Assembly: GCA_013215275.1 (NCBI GenBank)
Contig: JABSRF010000009.1
Span: forward strand, 1 to 37,579
DNA: 37,579 nt
Direction of reading: 5' to 3'
DNA from: Oligoflexales bacterium
GTDB taxonomy: Bacteria > Bdellovibrionota_B > Oligoflexia > Oligoflexales > Bog-1112
The position numbers and the translations under genes are program-made. The notes under the pieces were generated by a model. It was not told the origin of the DNA and ran no database searches. It worked only from the letters and a program-made list of their open reading frames with translations. This document shows, in pieces, positions 9,821 to 18,965 of this stretch. Position 1 is the first letter of the stretch, and each line of letters begins with the position of its first letter.

Positions 9821-10924
9821 ATGAAGATGGAATCGGATCTTAATAGATTCCGTAAGATCGTTAGAGGGAAGATAAAGCAGGAACTAAAGAAATATATTGC
9901 TAGCGGGGATTTGATTGGCCGGCAGGGTAAAAAGGCAATTACAATACCCTTGCCTCGGATCGATATCCCCAAATTCTCATTTGGATCTTCCGAAAAATCG
10001 GGGGTTGGTCAAGGTGATGGGCAGGTTGGGGACGAAGTTGGCCAAGGGTCTCCTCAGCCTGGTCAAGGGGAAGCTGGTGAGGGAGAAGGCCAGCATTCTC
10101 TAGAAGTCGATGTCACCCTAGAAGATCTAGCTCAAATGTTAAGCGAAGAGCTAGAGCTACCAAATATCGAGAACAAGGGGCAAAAGAACGTTGAAGAAGA
10201 AGAAGTAAGATACAGCGGCATCCTGAAGCAGGGCCCCGATTCTCTTCATCATTTCAAGCGTACATACAAAGAGGCCCTAAAACGCTCGATTTCTTCAGGT
10301 GAGTACGACCCTGACGATCCTGTTGTCATCCCTATTAAAGATGACAAAAGGTATCGATCATTTACGGTGATTCAAAAGCCTGTAGCAAACGCATTGATCA
10401 TTTACATGATGGATGTTTCAGGTTCAATGGGAGATGAGCAAAAAGAAATCGTAAGGCTAACAAGCTTTTGGCTTGATACATGGCTTTCCAATCAATATAA
10501 GGGCTTAGAACGACGTTATATCATTCACGATGCCACAGCAAGAGAAGTGGATCACGACACCTTCTACCGAACTAAAGAGTCAGGTGGAACCCTCATTAGC
10601 TCAGCCTATAAGCTAGCCGTAAAACTTATTGAAGAGCAGTTTTCACCCAATGAGTGGAATATATACTTATTTCACTTTTCCGATGGTGACAATTGGTCGG
10701 GAAATGATACTGCTGAATGTATGAAGCTAATGGAGAAAAATTTGCTGCCTGTATCCAACCTTTTTTGCTACGGGCAAGTTGAGTCCCGCTATGGTTCTGG
10801 CCAATTCCTCCGAGATTTAACTAAACAATTTGGTGAGGCTCATGACCAAGTGACGGTTGCACAAATCAAAGACCGAGATGCAATCATGGCAGCTTTGAAG
10901 ACCTTTTTAGGAAAAGGTAAATAG
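9821..10924 (+). CDS. yeaH: YeaH/DUF444 family protein (VWA-like)
   Basis: [35 protein letters not shown]-like motif; Gly/Gln-rich linker typical of DUF444; between prkA and spoVR. Confidence 0.93.
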   Translation: MKMESDLNRFRKIVRGKIKQELKKYIASGDLIGRQGKKAITIPLPRIDIPKFSFGSSEKSGVGQGDGQVGDEVGQGSPQPGQGEAGEGEGQHSLEVDVTLEDLAQMLSEELELPNIENKGQKNVEEEEVRYSGILKQGPDSLHHFKRTYKEALKRSISSGEYDPDDPVVIPIKDDKRYRSFTVIQKPVANALIIYMMDVSGSMGDEQKEIVRLTSFWLDTWLSNQYKGLERRYIIHDATAREVDHDTFYRTKESGGTLISSAYKLAVKLIEEQFSPNEWNIYLFHFSDGDNWSGNDTAECMKLMEKNLLPVSNLFCYGQVESRYGSGQFLRDLTKQFGEAHDQVTVAQIKDRDAIMAALKTFLGKGK

Positions 10925-10925
10925 G

Positions 10926-12419
10926 ATGATAAACAACACAAACCTAAGCCCCCAACTCCAGGATATAGCAGATAGCCTTGCCGAAACGGCAAAGGATGCA
11001 GGGCTCGATTGCTTCACCACGATCTTCGAGATGGTTGACTACAAGCAGTTGAATGAAGTTGCAGCTTATGCAGGATTTCCTACTCGGTATCCTCATTGGC
11101 GTTGGGGTATGGAGTACGAACGACTATCAAAAACCTATACTTATGGCCTATCGGTTATTTACGAAATGGTCATCAACAATGACCCATGTTACGCGTACCT
11201 CCTTAGATCTAATAGTTTGGTTTTCCAAAAGACCGTGATCGCTCATGTCTATGGTCATTGCGATTTTTTTAAAAACAACTACTGGTTTAGCAAGACCAAT
11301 CGCAAGATGCTCGATAAAATGGCGAACCATGCCACCATAGTGCGCAAACTTATCGATGAGGTGGGCCACGATGAGGTTGAGAACTTTATCGATATTTGCC
11401 TGTCCTTGGAAAACCTCATCGATGTTCACTCACCATTCCAAGCAACTCACACTAAACTGAGTCAAGAAGAAAAAGAACGTTTAGGTAATAAGCCGGTTTC
11501 AAAAATTTCATCAAAGTCCTACATGGACACGTATGTTAATCCAGATGAGTATCTGGAAGCGCAACGAGAAAAAATCAAGGCAGATGCCCAAAAGCAAGCT
11601 AAGTTCCCAGAGCATCCTCGGCTGGATGTCTTAAAGTTCCTTATGGAGTTTGCTCCCATCAGCACTTGGCAAAGAAAGATCCTCAACATCATTCGTGATG
11701 AGGCTTATTACTTTGCGCCTCAAGGGCAAACGAAGGTTATCAACGAAGGCTGGGCTACCTACTGGCATAGCAAGATGATGACCAAATTGGCTCCACTTGA
11801 GGTGAGTGAGATCGTAGACTACTGTGATCACTATGCTGGAGTTGTGGCTAGTCACGGAGGGCAATTAAATCCTTACCGCTTAGGAGTAGAGCTTCTCCGT
11901 CATGTGGAGGACCGTTGGAACAAGGGGCGTTTTGGAATTGACTACCTTCATTGCGAGGACCCTAGGGATCGAGAGAACTGGGATACCCAGGCTGGACTGG
12001 GTTTAGAAAAAATATTCGAGGTGCGTAGGATTCACAACGACTTAACCTTTATCGATGAATTTCTTGATGAAGACTTTTGTCATAAAACCAAGATGTTTAT
12101 CTACGACTTTGACCCCCGAACTGGCAAGTATGTGATCGCTAGTAGGGACTTCAATCAGATTAAGCAACAGCTCCTCCAGCAATTGACTAACTTTGGGAAC
12201 CCCCGCATTCGTGTTGAAGATGGAAATTTTCGAAATCGTGGAGAGCTGCTTATGAAACATCTTCATGAGAATACGGACCTCAAGCATGAGTTCACACTTG
12301 AAACGTTGAAAAACCTTTACTCAATTTGGAAAAGACCCGTTCACCTTAAGACGGTCGTAGAAAACGTGAAAAGGCGCATATGCTTTGATGGTCATAATCA
12401 CTCGATCGAGAAAATATAG
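10926..12419 (+). CDS. spoVR: SpoVR family protein
   Basis: SpoVR family motifs (INEGWATYWHSKMMTKL; YRLGVELLRHVEDRWNKGRFG); third gene of the conserved prkA-yeaH-spoVR set. Confidence 0.95.
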   Translation: MINNTNLSPQLQDIADSLAETAKDAGLDCFTTIFEMVDYKQLNEVAAYAGFPTRYPHWRWGMEYERLSKTYTYGLSVIYEMVINNDPCYAYLLRSNSLVFQKTVIAHVYGHCDFFKNNYWFSKTNRKMLDKMANHATIVRKLIDEVGHDEVENFIDICLSLENLIDVHSPFQATHTKLSQEEKERLGNKPVSKISSKSYMDTYVNPDEYLEAQREKIKADAQKQAKFPEHPRLDVLKFLMEFAPISTWQRKILNIIRDEAYYFAPQGQTKVINEGWATYWHSKMMTKLAPLEVSEIVDYCDHYAGVVASHGGQLNPYRLGVELLRHVEDRWNKGRFGIDYLHCEDPRDRENWDTQAGLGLEKIFEVRRIHNDLTFIDEFLDEDFCHKTKMFIYDFDPRTGKYVIASRDFNQIKQQLLQQLTNFGNPRIRVEDGNFRNRGELLMKHLHENTDLKHEFTLETLKNLYSIWKRPVHLKTVVENVKRRICFDGHNHSIEKI

Positions 12420-14121
12420 GCGGTATACTTGCTTTCATTGGCCTTATATTCTCCTCTTTAGCCTAATTTTTTTGACCTTTCCTCGAACTTTATTTGGGGT
12501 GGTGCGCTTAGGTGATAAGCTGCCGGTTTTGCAAAATATAGGCGTGGTTCCCCTAAGTCTCTCTTCCAGTTTTTCAGATGATGGTGACTTGAGTCGCAAG
12601 ACAGAGCACTTAAGAACCGCATTTTCTGAGTCTATTCGCAACTCCTTTCGGTTTCACATCCTACATGATGAGCTCATTGAGGAGTTATGGCAAAGCTATG
12701 CTGGAAGGAAGGAACTTATCGAGGAGTATGCTCTTTCCGCATTTGCTCACCTCAACATAACCCTAAATGATGACGTTTTGGTTTTTACAGTGAGGTTTTT
12801 GAGTCCCGAGCTAAAGCCTATGCTACAAGAGAGCGAGAAGTGGCTTAGAAAAGATTTTATTTTAGCAAATTATGAAGAAATCTCTCAGTGGGTGAGCAGT
12901 CTAGTTTATCGATTGATCAACAGAATCCCAATCGATGTGAGTATTACCTCAGTCCAAGGAAAATACTTAACCCTTTCAGGTGGCTTTAATCAGGGCTTAC
13001 AGGTTGGCGATGACCTGGATTTGATCAGAGTAAAAATTAAAGCCTTGCATCCAGCGCTGCATACCTGGAGGTCTTTTTCTACAAGAAGACTTGGGAAAGC
13101 GCGGATTGTCGAATCTAAAGAGAATGTTTCCATAGCAAAACTTGTCCACCTCGTTAGAGAAAATTCAGTAGAAATCGGGGATGGGGCCAAGTCCCAGGAT
13201 CTGTTGACACGCCTAAGGTTTGCACGCAAGGAGCAAAAACCCAGCCCTCGGCGCTCTGGAGAGAAGATTGTGATGCCTCCGATTTATAGTGAGGCAGAAG
13301 GCGATAAGGCATCCCCAGCTAAAGATCAATTAGAGATACCCTTACCCCCTGGCTTTTCTTCGCCAGCAGAATGGCTAGCATCTGATCAGCATGTGAAAAA
13401 AGATCCCCAAGGTCAGGTGGTCGATGGTAAAGACAAAGACTTAGACTATTACTTAACTACTTTTGCCGATGACCTTTCCGTTTACGTTGGCCAGTGGGGG
13501 TGGAGTTATAGTGGCCCAGGAAGCACTGGCTCAAAGCTCACCTGGTACCACATCATGAATACCGTTGGGGCAAGGATAACCCGCCGCATTATGCCCTACA
13601 TTAAGTACGGATTTGGTGGTGGTTTGGGCTTGGGTAAAACCCAGAAAAACCGTGGGGCCTATGTGGGCTATGATGGCCATGCTAGGCTTTATTGGGAAGA
13701 TGAGCACTATCTGCTTGATGGCTTAGTGCAAAAACTAATGGCTGGTGGCCATGCTGCATTTACTGGAATCGGGGTCAGCCATGAAGGCTTTGGTGGTTTT
13801 GATGCGATTTTTGGTGGTATCTTCCTAGGGCTTAAAGGTCAGTTTGCAATGGAGGAAAGTGGTTCCCCTTACGACTGGTTTTTGGAATTTAATTTAACCC
13901 CTTTGTCACTCGGCCGTGTTGGTTATGGAAATGAAACTCATCTTATTCGATCATCTCTTGGCTGGAAACTTATCTGGGGGGCTTATCAAAAGCATGGTGC
14001 CCGTCAGTTGGAATGGGGGGCAGGCTGGTCTTACGGAAAACATAGTTTCTTTGATGACTCTTCCAAGTTGACCAGTATGAGTCAGTATTCGCTTTACCTA
14101 TTAGGGCGTTGGAGGTTTTAG
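12388..14121 (+). CDS. Uncharacterised exported protein: periplasmic N-terminal region plus predicted C-terminal outer-membrane beta-barrel
   Basis: Hydrophobic N-terminal segment; Gly/aromatic alternating C-terminal half ending in GRWRF (C-terminal Phe as in OM barrels); start overlaps the spoVR 3' end by ~32 nt. Confidence 0.75.
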   Translation: MVIITRSRKYRRYTCFHWPYILLFSLIFLTFPRTLFGVVRLGDKLPVLQNIGVVPLSLSSSFSDDGDLSRKTEHLRTAFSESIRNSFRFHILHDELIEELWQSYAGRKELIEEYALSAFAHLNITLNDDVLVFTVRFLSPELKPMLQESEKWLRKDFILANYEEISQWVSSLVYRLINRIPIDVSITSVQGKYLTLSGGFNQGLQVGDDLDLIRVKIKALHPALHTWRSFSTRRLGKARIVESKENVSIAKLVHLVRENSVEIGDGAKSQDLLTRLRFARKEQKPSPRRSGEKIVMPPIYSEAEGDKASPAKDQLEIPLPPGFSSPAEWLASDQHVKKDPQGQVVDGKDKDLDYYLTTFADDLSVYVGQWGWSYSGPGSTGSKLTWYHIMNTVGARITRRIMPYIKYGFGGGLGLGKTQKNRGAYVGYDGHARLYWEDEHYLLDGLVQKLMAGGHAAFTGIGVSHEGFGGFDAIFGGIFLGLKGQFAMEESGSPYDWFLEFNLTPLSLGRVGYGNETHLIRSSLGWKLIWGAYQKHGARQLEWGAGWSYGKHSFFDDSSKLTSMSQYSLYLLGRWRF

Positions 14122-14316
14122 CTCCAGCTCCATTACTATCGGGCTTTCATCTGCCTACGGAGAAAGATGGTTTTTTTGAAGGTATTAACCTAAGCTGCAA
14201 TCGATAAGAACATTATTCGTTCTTTAATTAGGTCCCGCGTTATCCGGCTAGAGTGGCCTGGAAATAAATGGGGCTTGAGTGTAAATTAAGTGCAGCAAGA
14301 GGCTGCGTAGGCGACA

Positions 14317-14901
14317 ATGGTAAAATCTTTAATTATCGTATTATTTTTATCGTGCTTTGGCTTCTCGATCTGGATTTTTTTAGAAAGAGATACCCGTTCC
14401 TTGAGAGAGAATATTGAAAAAGCTCCCTCGCACTTGAAGCCGCGAGTGATCATGGAGGACTTTCACTTAAGAAGGTATGAAAAGCATACCCAGTATCACT
14501 CTATGACAGCGGCCCATGGAGCTTTTCTTGCTCCCAATCAGGTTGAGCTTTCTGGCAGCGTAGAAGGCTGGAGGCTCAGCAATGGAAAGAAGCAGACAGT
14601 AAGAACGCACAAAGCTGTTGCATTTTTCAATTCTGATAGCCTAGCAGAACTCATGAAGCGGGCTGAGTTAGAGCGAACTAGGTTGACAGGTTTTGTTGAA
14701 ATTGATTACAGCGATCACCTACTGCAAACTGAAGAAGCAGAGTATACCGCTAGAGATGAAAAAATTGCAGGCACTCAGTTTGTCCGTGTTGACGGGCCTA
14801 ATCGCTGGTTTACTGGCAAGGAGGGCTTTCGGCTGTTTGTAAAAGAGGAAATATTAGATGTTTTTGGTAAAGTTCGGGGAATGCTTAAACCAGATGATTA
14901 A
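14317..14901 (+). CDS. lptC: LPS export ABC transporter periplasmic protein LptC
   Basis: Single N-terminal TM, LptC-like beta-jellyroll pattern, followed by LptA- and LptB-like genes. Confidence 0.82.
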   Translation: MVKSLIIVLFLSCFGFSIWIFLERDTRSLRENIEKAPSHLKPRVIMEDFHLRRYEKHTQYHSMTAAHGAFLAPNQVELSGSVEGWRLSNGKKQTVRTHKAVAFFNSDSLAELMKRAELERTRLTGFVEIDYSDHLLQTEEAEYTARDEKIAGTQFVRVDGPNRWFTGKEGFRLFVKEEILDVFGKVRGMLKPDD

Positions 14902-15652
14902 ATGCCTACAAATCCCTCTCTTGTTCGGAATCATTCTGCTGTCTCACCAGTCAGCCTATGCTGACCTAACTGATGACTTGGAGGATTTGGATCCCAAGAG
15001 CTCTAAGGAAAGTCCAGGAGGTGAGTCCAATGGTCCACCTACCTCTAAACCGGGCACAAGTAAAAAGAATCGGGCTCCACAGGCCCAGGAGCAAGGCACT
15101 ATCGAGCTTGAAAAAGGGCGAGAGCAAGCAGAAGATAACAAGGCTCCTCAGCCAGACCTTGAGGAGCCTAAAAAGCGTAAGAGGAAAGCAAAGCCCGGTG
15201 GAACACCGCAAACCCAAGGAGATGAAAAAAAACTTCCAGTCATTTTTGAAGGAGATCAACTCTCAGGCATTAAACGATTGGGCACGATTGAACTGCATCA
15301 AAACGTTAAAGTGAATCAGGGAGACTTCAACTTGGAGGCAGAAAATGCGAAGGTCTTTTTCGACACCAACAGCGACGAAGTGGATAAAGTGATTGCTAAA
15401 GGCTCAGTCAAGATGTCTAAGGTAGACCCTCAAACAGGTGAGTTAATCAGGGCCTACAGCCAGATTGCCGAATTTGATGCAATCAATCAGAAAGTAGAGT
15501 TAATTGATAAAGCTAAGCTTATTCGGGGAGAAGACGTCATAAGGGGGGAGGTCATTGTCTATGACCTGAAAACAGGAAGGTTAAAGGCCAGCAAAGTCAA
15601 AGGAGTGGTCAAACCCCAGGAGACTCAAGAAGCTGAACCCGAAAAAGATTAA
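14894..15652 (+). CDS. lptA: LptA/OstA-like periplasmic LPS transport protein with N-terminal low-complexity extension
   Basis: OstA-like repeats FEGDQLSGIKRLGTIELHQNVKVNQGDFNLEAENAKVFFD...VKMSKVDPQTGELIRAYSQIAEFDAINQKVELIDKAKLIRGEDVIRGEVIVYDL; signal peptide MIKCLQIPLLFGIILLSHQSAYA starting at ATG 14894. Confidence 0.85.
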   Translation: MIKCLQIPLLFGIILLSHQSAYADLTDDLEDLDPKSSKESPGGESNGPPTSKPGTSKKNRAPQAQEQGTIELEKGREQAEDNKAPQPDLEEPKKRKRKAKPGGTPQTQGDEKKLPVIFEGDQLSGIKRLGTIELHQNVKVNQGDFNLEAENAKVFFDTNSDEVDKVIAKGSVKMSKVDPQTGELIRAYSQIAEFDAINQKVELIDKAKLIRGEDVIRGEVIVYDLKTGRLKASKVKGVVKPQETQEAEPEKD

Positions 15653-15674
15653 AAAAGGTGAAAGAGGGTTAAAT

Positions 15675-16400
15675 TTGGTTCAGACATTACGTGCAGAAAA
15701 GATTTGCAAAGCTTTCAAAGGGAGGGAAGTTGTCAAATCAGTGTCCTTTAGTGTGAAAACGGGTGAGGTGGTTGGCCTTCTTGGCCCTAATGGAGCTGGG
15801 AAAACAACAAGTTTCTATATGGTGGTCGGCCTGCTTTTTCCTGGTTCTGGCGAAGTCTATTTGGAACAAAATCGCATCACTGGAATGCCCATGCACTTGC
15901 GTGCGAAGCAGGGTATTAGCTACCTACCGCAAAATATGTCTATCTTTAGAAAGCTCAGTGTCGAGGAGAACTTGCTTGCGATCATGGAGGTCACCAAGGT
16001 TCCCAGAAGCGACCGCAAGAAGTTGCTTAAAGACCTTTTAGACAAGTTTCAAATTGGGCATATCGCAAAATCTCTAGGAGCAGCGCTTTCTGGCGGAGAA
16101 CGCCGTAGAGTGGAGATTGCACGCTCACTGATTATTAAGCCTAAGTTTCTGCTGCTGGATGAACCTTTTGCAGGTGTTGATCCAGTTACGGTGCAAGAGA
16201 TACAGGGAATTATCGAGTCACTCAGACACGAAGGCTTAGGTGTTTTAATCACGGATCATAATGTACGGGAAACTTTAGGTAGTTGTGGAAGGGCTTATGT
16301 GTTGTCCGCTGGACAAATTATTGCTCATGGAAACCCAGATGAAATTGCAAAAAATCAGGTTGTCAGGGAGACCTACCTCGGTGAAAAGTTTAAGCTATAG
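15675..16400 (+). CDS. lptB: LPS export ABC transporter ATP-binding protein LptB (TTG start)
   Basis: Walker A GPNGAGKTT, signature LSGGERRRVEIARSL, Walker B FLLLDEPFAGVDPV; LptB-like length and context. Confidence 0.96.
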   Translation: MVQTLRAEKICKAFKGREVVKSVSFSVKTGEVVGLLGPNGAGKTTSFYMVVGLLFPGSGEVYLEQNRITGMPMHLRAKQGISYLPQNMSIFRKLSVEENLLAIMEVTKVPRSDRKKLLKDLLDKFQIGHIAKSLGAALSGGERRRVEIARSLIIKPKFLLLDEPFAGVDPVTVQEIQGIIESLRHEGLGVLITDHNVRETLGSCGRAYVLSAGQIIAHGNPDEIAKNQVVRETYLGEKFKL

Positions 16401-16487
16401 TTTTAATAAATAATTCTAAAGCCTACTTTCGGTTCCTATTTCTTACCTGTATATTAAAGCTGTTCAGATCAACCATCGGAGAGATTT

Positions 16488-17945
16488 ATGGCTCTGGATT
16501 TACGGCAAAGCTTAAAACTATCTCAACAACTGCTGATGACTCCACAGTTGCAGCAGGCTATAAAACTTCTACAGTTGTCGAGGATTGAGCTAGAGCAATT
16601 TGTTTCTCAGCAGCTTGCAGAAAACCCTATTCTTGAAGAGGCTTCCGAAAGCCAAGACAATGCAGAAAAAGATTCCGTCGAGCGAACTTCTGATGACGTG
16701 ATGCAAGACCAGCTCAGCTCAGTATCGAGTATTGTTGATGATGTAGCAGAGGGTGAAAAAAAAGAAATTGATTGGGAGGCTTTGTCCCGGGTACAAGAAG
16801 CTTCGAGTCAGCCTGCATCTGCAAATAAAAAGAGCCATGATGATGAACATCCGAACTATGAGAATTTATCGAGCAATCGAAAAAGCTTGACTGAGCACCT
16901 CATGACTCAGATCGGAGAATCTGAGCTTGATCAGGATGAAAAAAATTTGGCAGCAATCCTCATAGGCAACCTCTCAGAAAAAGGTTACTTAGACCTTGAT
17001 TGGGATGAGTTCTGTAAAGAACAGGATATTGATGTGGATTATGCCGAGGGAGTTTTAGATACGCTACAAAGGCTTCACCCCCCAGGAATCGCAGCTCGCA
17101 GCTTACAAGAATGTCTGTTGATTCAAATCAGAGAGCATCATTTAAAAAACGGGGTTGTGGAGAAGGTTGTCAGTCAGCATATGAAAGAGCTAGAAATAAG
17201 AAACTATGCTGTGATTGCAAAATCTATGAAGATTAGCTTGGATGAGGTGGTCAAAAATGCTGCAACCATCGCAGAGCTTGACCCGATTCCTGCTAGAGAG
17301 TTTGGGGGGGACCCAACCTATCACGTTATCCCAGACGTTTATGTTTTCAAAATGTCTGGAAAGTGGGTGGTCAGCTTGAATGATGAGGGCTTACCAAATT
17401 TGAGGATTAATAGCTTTTACAAAGAGATTGCTCAAGATCGCGCAAATGGAAAAGACAAAGAGTATGTTCAAGAAAAGCTAAAATCTGCTCAGTGGTTGAT
17501 TAAGAGTATCCAACAAAGGCAAAAAACGATTTTTAAAGTGACTGAGTGTATTGTTGAGAAGCAAAAAGACTTCTTCGAAAAAGGGGTGCAGTTTTTAAAG
17601 CCGATGGTCTTACGAGATATTGCTGAAGACATAGGCATGCATGAGTCGACCATTAGCCGGGTAACCACTAGTAAATATGTGCATACTCCAAGAGGGATTT
17701 TCGAACTAAAATATTTTTTCAACAGTTCTGTGGCAAGAGCTGGCGGAGGCGATGTTGCCAGTGAGTCGGTAAAGGTGATGATTAAAGGAATTGTTGATAG
17801 TGAAAGCCCCCAGAAGCCTTACTCGGATCAAAAGATTGTTGCTATCTTAGAGGAGAAAGGGGTGAGGCTTGCTCGCCGCACAGTTGCAAAGTACAGAGAG
17901 CAGCTAGGAATCCTTCCTTCAAGCAAACGAAAAAAATATTTTTAG
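16488..17945 (+). CDS. rpoN: RNA polymerase sigma-54 factor
   Basis: N-terminal LKLSQQLLMTPQLQQAIKLLQLSRIEL; C-terminal RpoN box ARRTVAKYREQLGI. Confidence 0.97.
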   Translation: MALDLRQSLKLSQQLLMTPQLQQAIKLLQLSRIELEQFVSQQLAENPILEEASESQDNAEKDSVERTSDDVMQDQLSSVSSIVDDVAEGEKKEIDWEALSRVQEASSQPASANKKSHDDEHPNYENLSSNRKSLTEHLMTQIGESELDQDEKNLAAILIGNLSEKGYLDLDWDEFCKEQDIDVDYAEGVLDTLQRLHPPGIAARSLQECLLIQIREHHLKNGVVEKVVSQHMKELEIRNYAVIAKSMKISLDEVVKNAATIAELDPIPAREFGGDPTYHVIPDVYVFKMSGKWVVSLNDEGLPNLRINSFYKEIAQDRANGKDKEYVQEKLKSAQWLIKSIQQRQKTIFKVTECIVEKQKDFFEKGVQFLKPMVLRDIAEDIGMHESTISRVTTSKYVHTPRGIFELKYFFNSSVARAGGGDVASESVKVMIKGIVDSESPQKPYSDQKIVAILEEKGVRLARRTVAKYREQLGILPSSKRKKYF

Positions 17946-17955
17946 AGGTCGCAAG

Positions 17956-18852
17956 ATGAATGCAACTCATCAAGACAAACCCTTAATCATATTTGTAACA
18001 GGTATTTCTGGGGCTGGCTTGAAAACCGGGATCAATGCCTTGGAAGACTCAGGGGTCTATTGCATTGATAACCTACCTCTTGAGATGATTCAGCCGACCT
18101 TAGAGTTGATTGAGAAGGAGACGATTGTCTTAGAAGGTGGGGTTGCCTTTGGCATTCATGTGAGAACGGCAGAGGATATCCCCGCCTTCCTTCAGCTACA
18201 CTCACAGTTGTCTGCAAAATATCGCCTAGATATTCTTTTTCTTACTGCCGAGGATTCAGTGCTGGAATTACGTTACTCGGCAAATCGTCGTCGTCACTAC
18301 TTTTTGCAAGAGGGTAGAAGGCTCCAAGAGGCGTTTAACTTTGAAAAAAGTCTAAAGGCTTCTTTAGAAGAAAAAGCTGATATTGTCATAGACACCAGCC
18401 AGTTATCGCCCCATCAATTGACCCGGATGATCGAGCATCGCTACAAGGATGATGTGGTGCAGAGGAATCTGTATGTCATGTTAACTAGCTTTGGCTTTAA
18501 ATACGGCCAATGCCGGCCGGCAGATAGCTTGTTTGATGTGCGGTTTCTAAAAAACCCTTACTTTGTCCCTGACTTAAAAGATAAAACGGGGCTTACTCAA
18601 GAAGTGCAAGACTATGTATTGATGGATGAAAATGCTGAACACCTGCTCCAGAAGCTTATAGACTGGCACCGGTGGATTCTTCCTCAATACCTAAATGAAG
18701 GGAAGCATTACTTTCGGGTGGGAATAGGTTGTACCGGAGGACGTCATCGAAGTGTCAGTATTGTTGAAGAGCTGTATCGAGCATTGAATACTGAGCCAAT
18801 GGAGCATATCGTCGTCAGTAAAAACCACCGTGATATAAAAATCCAGGGATAA
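17956..18852 (+). CDS. rapZ: RapZ/YvcJ family nucleotide-binding protein with atypical P-loop
   Basis: GVYCIDNLPLEM, RYSANRRRHY, IGCTGGRHRSVSIVEEL motifs; downstream of rpoN; P-loop reads GISGAGLKTG. Confidence 0.93.
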   Translation: MNATHQDKPLIIFVTGISGAGLKTGINALEDSGVYCIDNLPLEMIQPTLELIEKETIVLEGGVAFGIHVRTAEDIPAFLQLHSQLSAKYRLDILFLTAEDSVLELRYSANRRRHYFLQEGRRLQEAFNFEKSLKASLEEKADIVIDTSQLSPHQLTRMIEHRYKDDVVQRNLYVMLTSFGFKYGQCRPADSLFDVRFLKNPYFVPDLKDKTGLTQEVQDYVLMDENAEHLLQKLIDWHRWILPQYLNEGKHYFRVGIGCTGGRHRSVSIVEELYRALNTEPMEHIVVSKNHRDIKIQG

Positions 18853-18965
18853 TACTAAGATTCAGAGAACATCTGACATTCATACCTTTTTTTGCTATGA
18901 TCTTGCCATAAATATATCAAAAGCGCACTATATATGGTTCTAGTCTGTTTTTCTCAGAGGTTTTT

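Noticed and set aside
14973-15314. 113-aa ORF in an alternate frame of lptA
   Set aside because: Overlaps the low-complexity part of lptA; composition is explained by the Lys/Pro/Gln-rich coding frame.
18853-18965. Glycine riboswitch upstream of gcvP
   Set aside because: The 113-nt gap is AT-rich and lacks the conserved glycine aptamer core.
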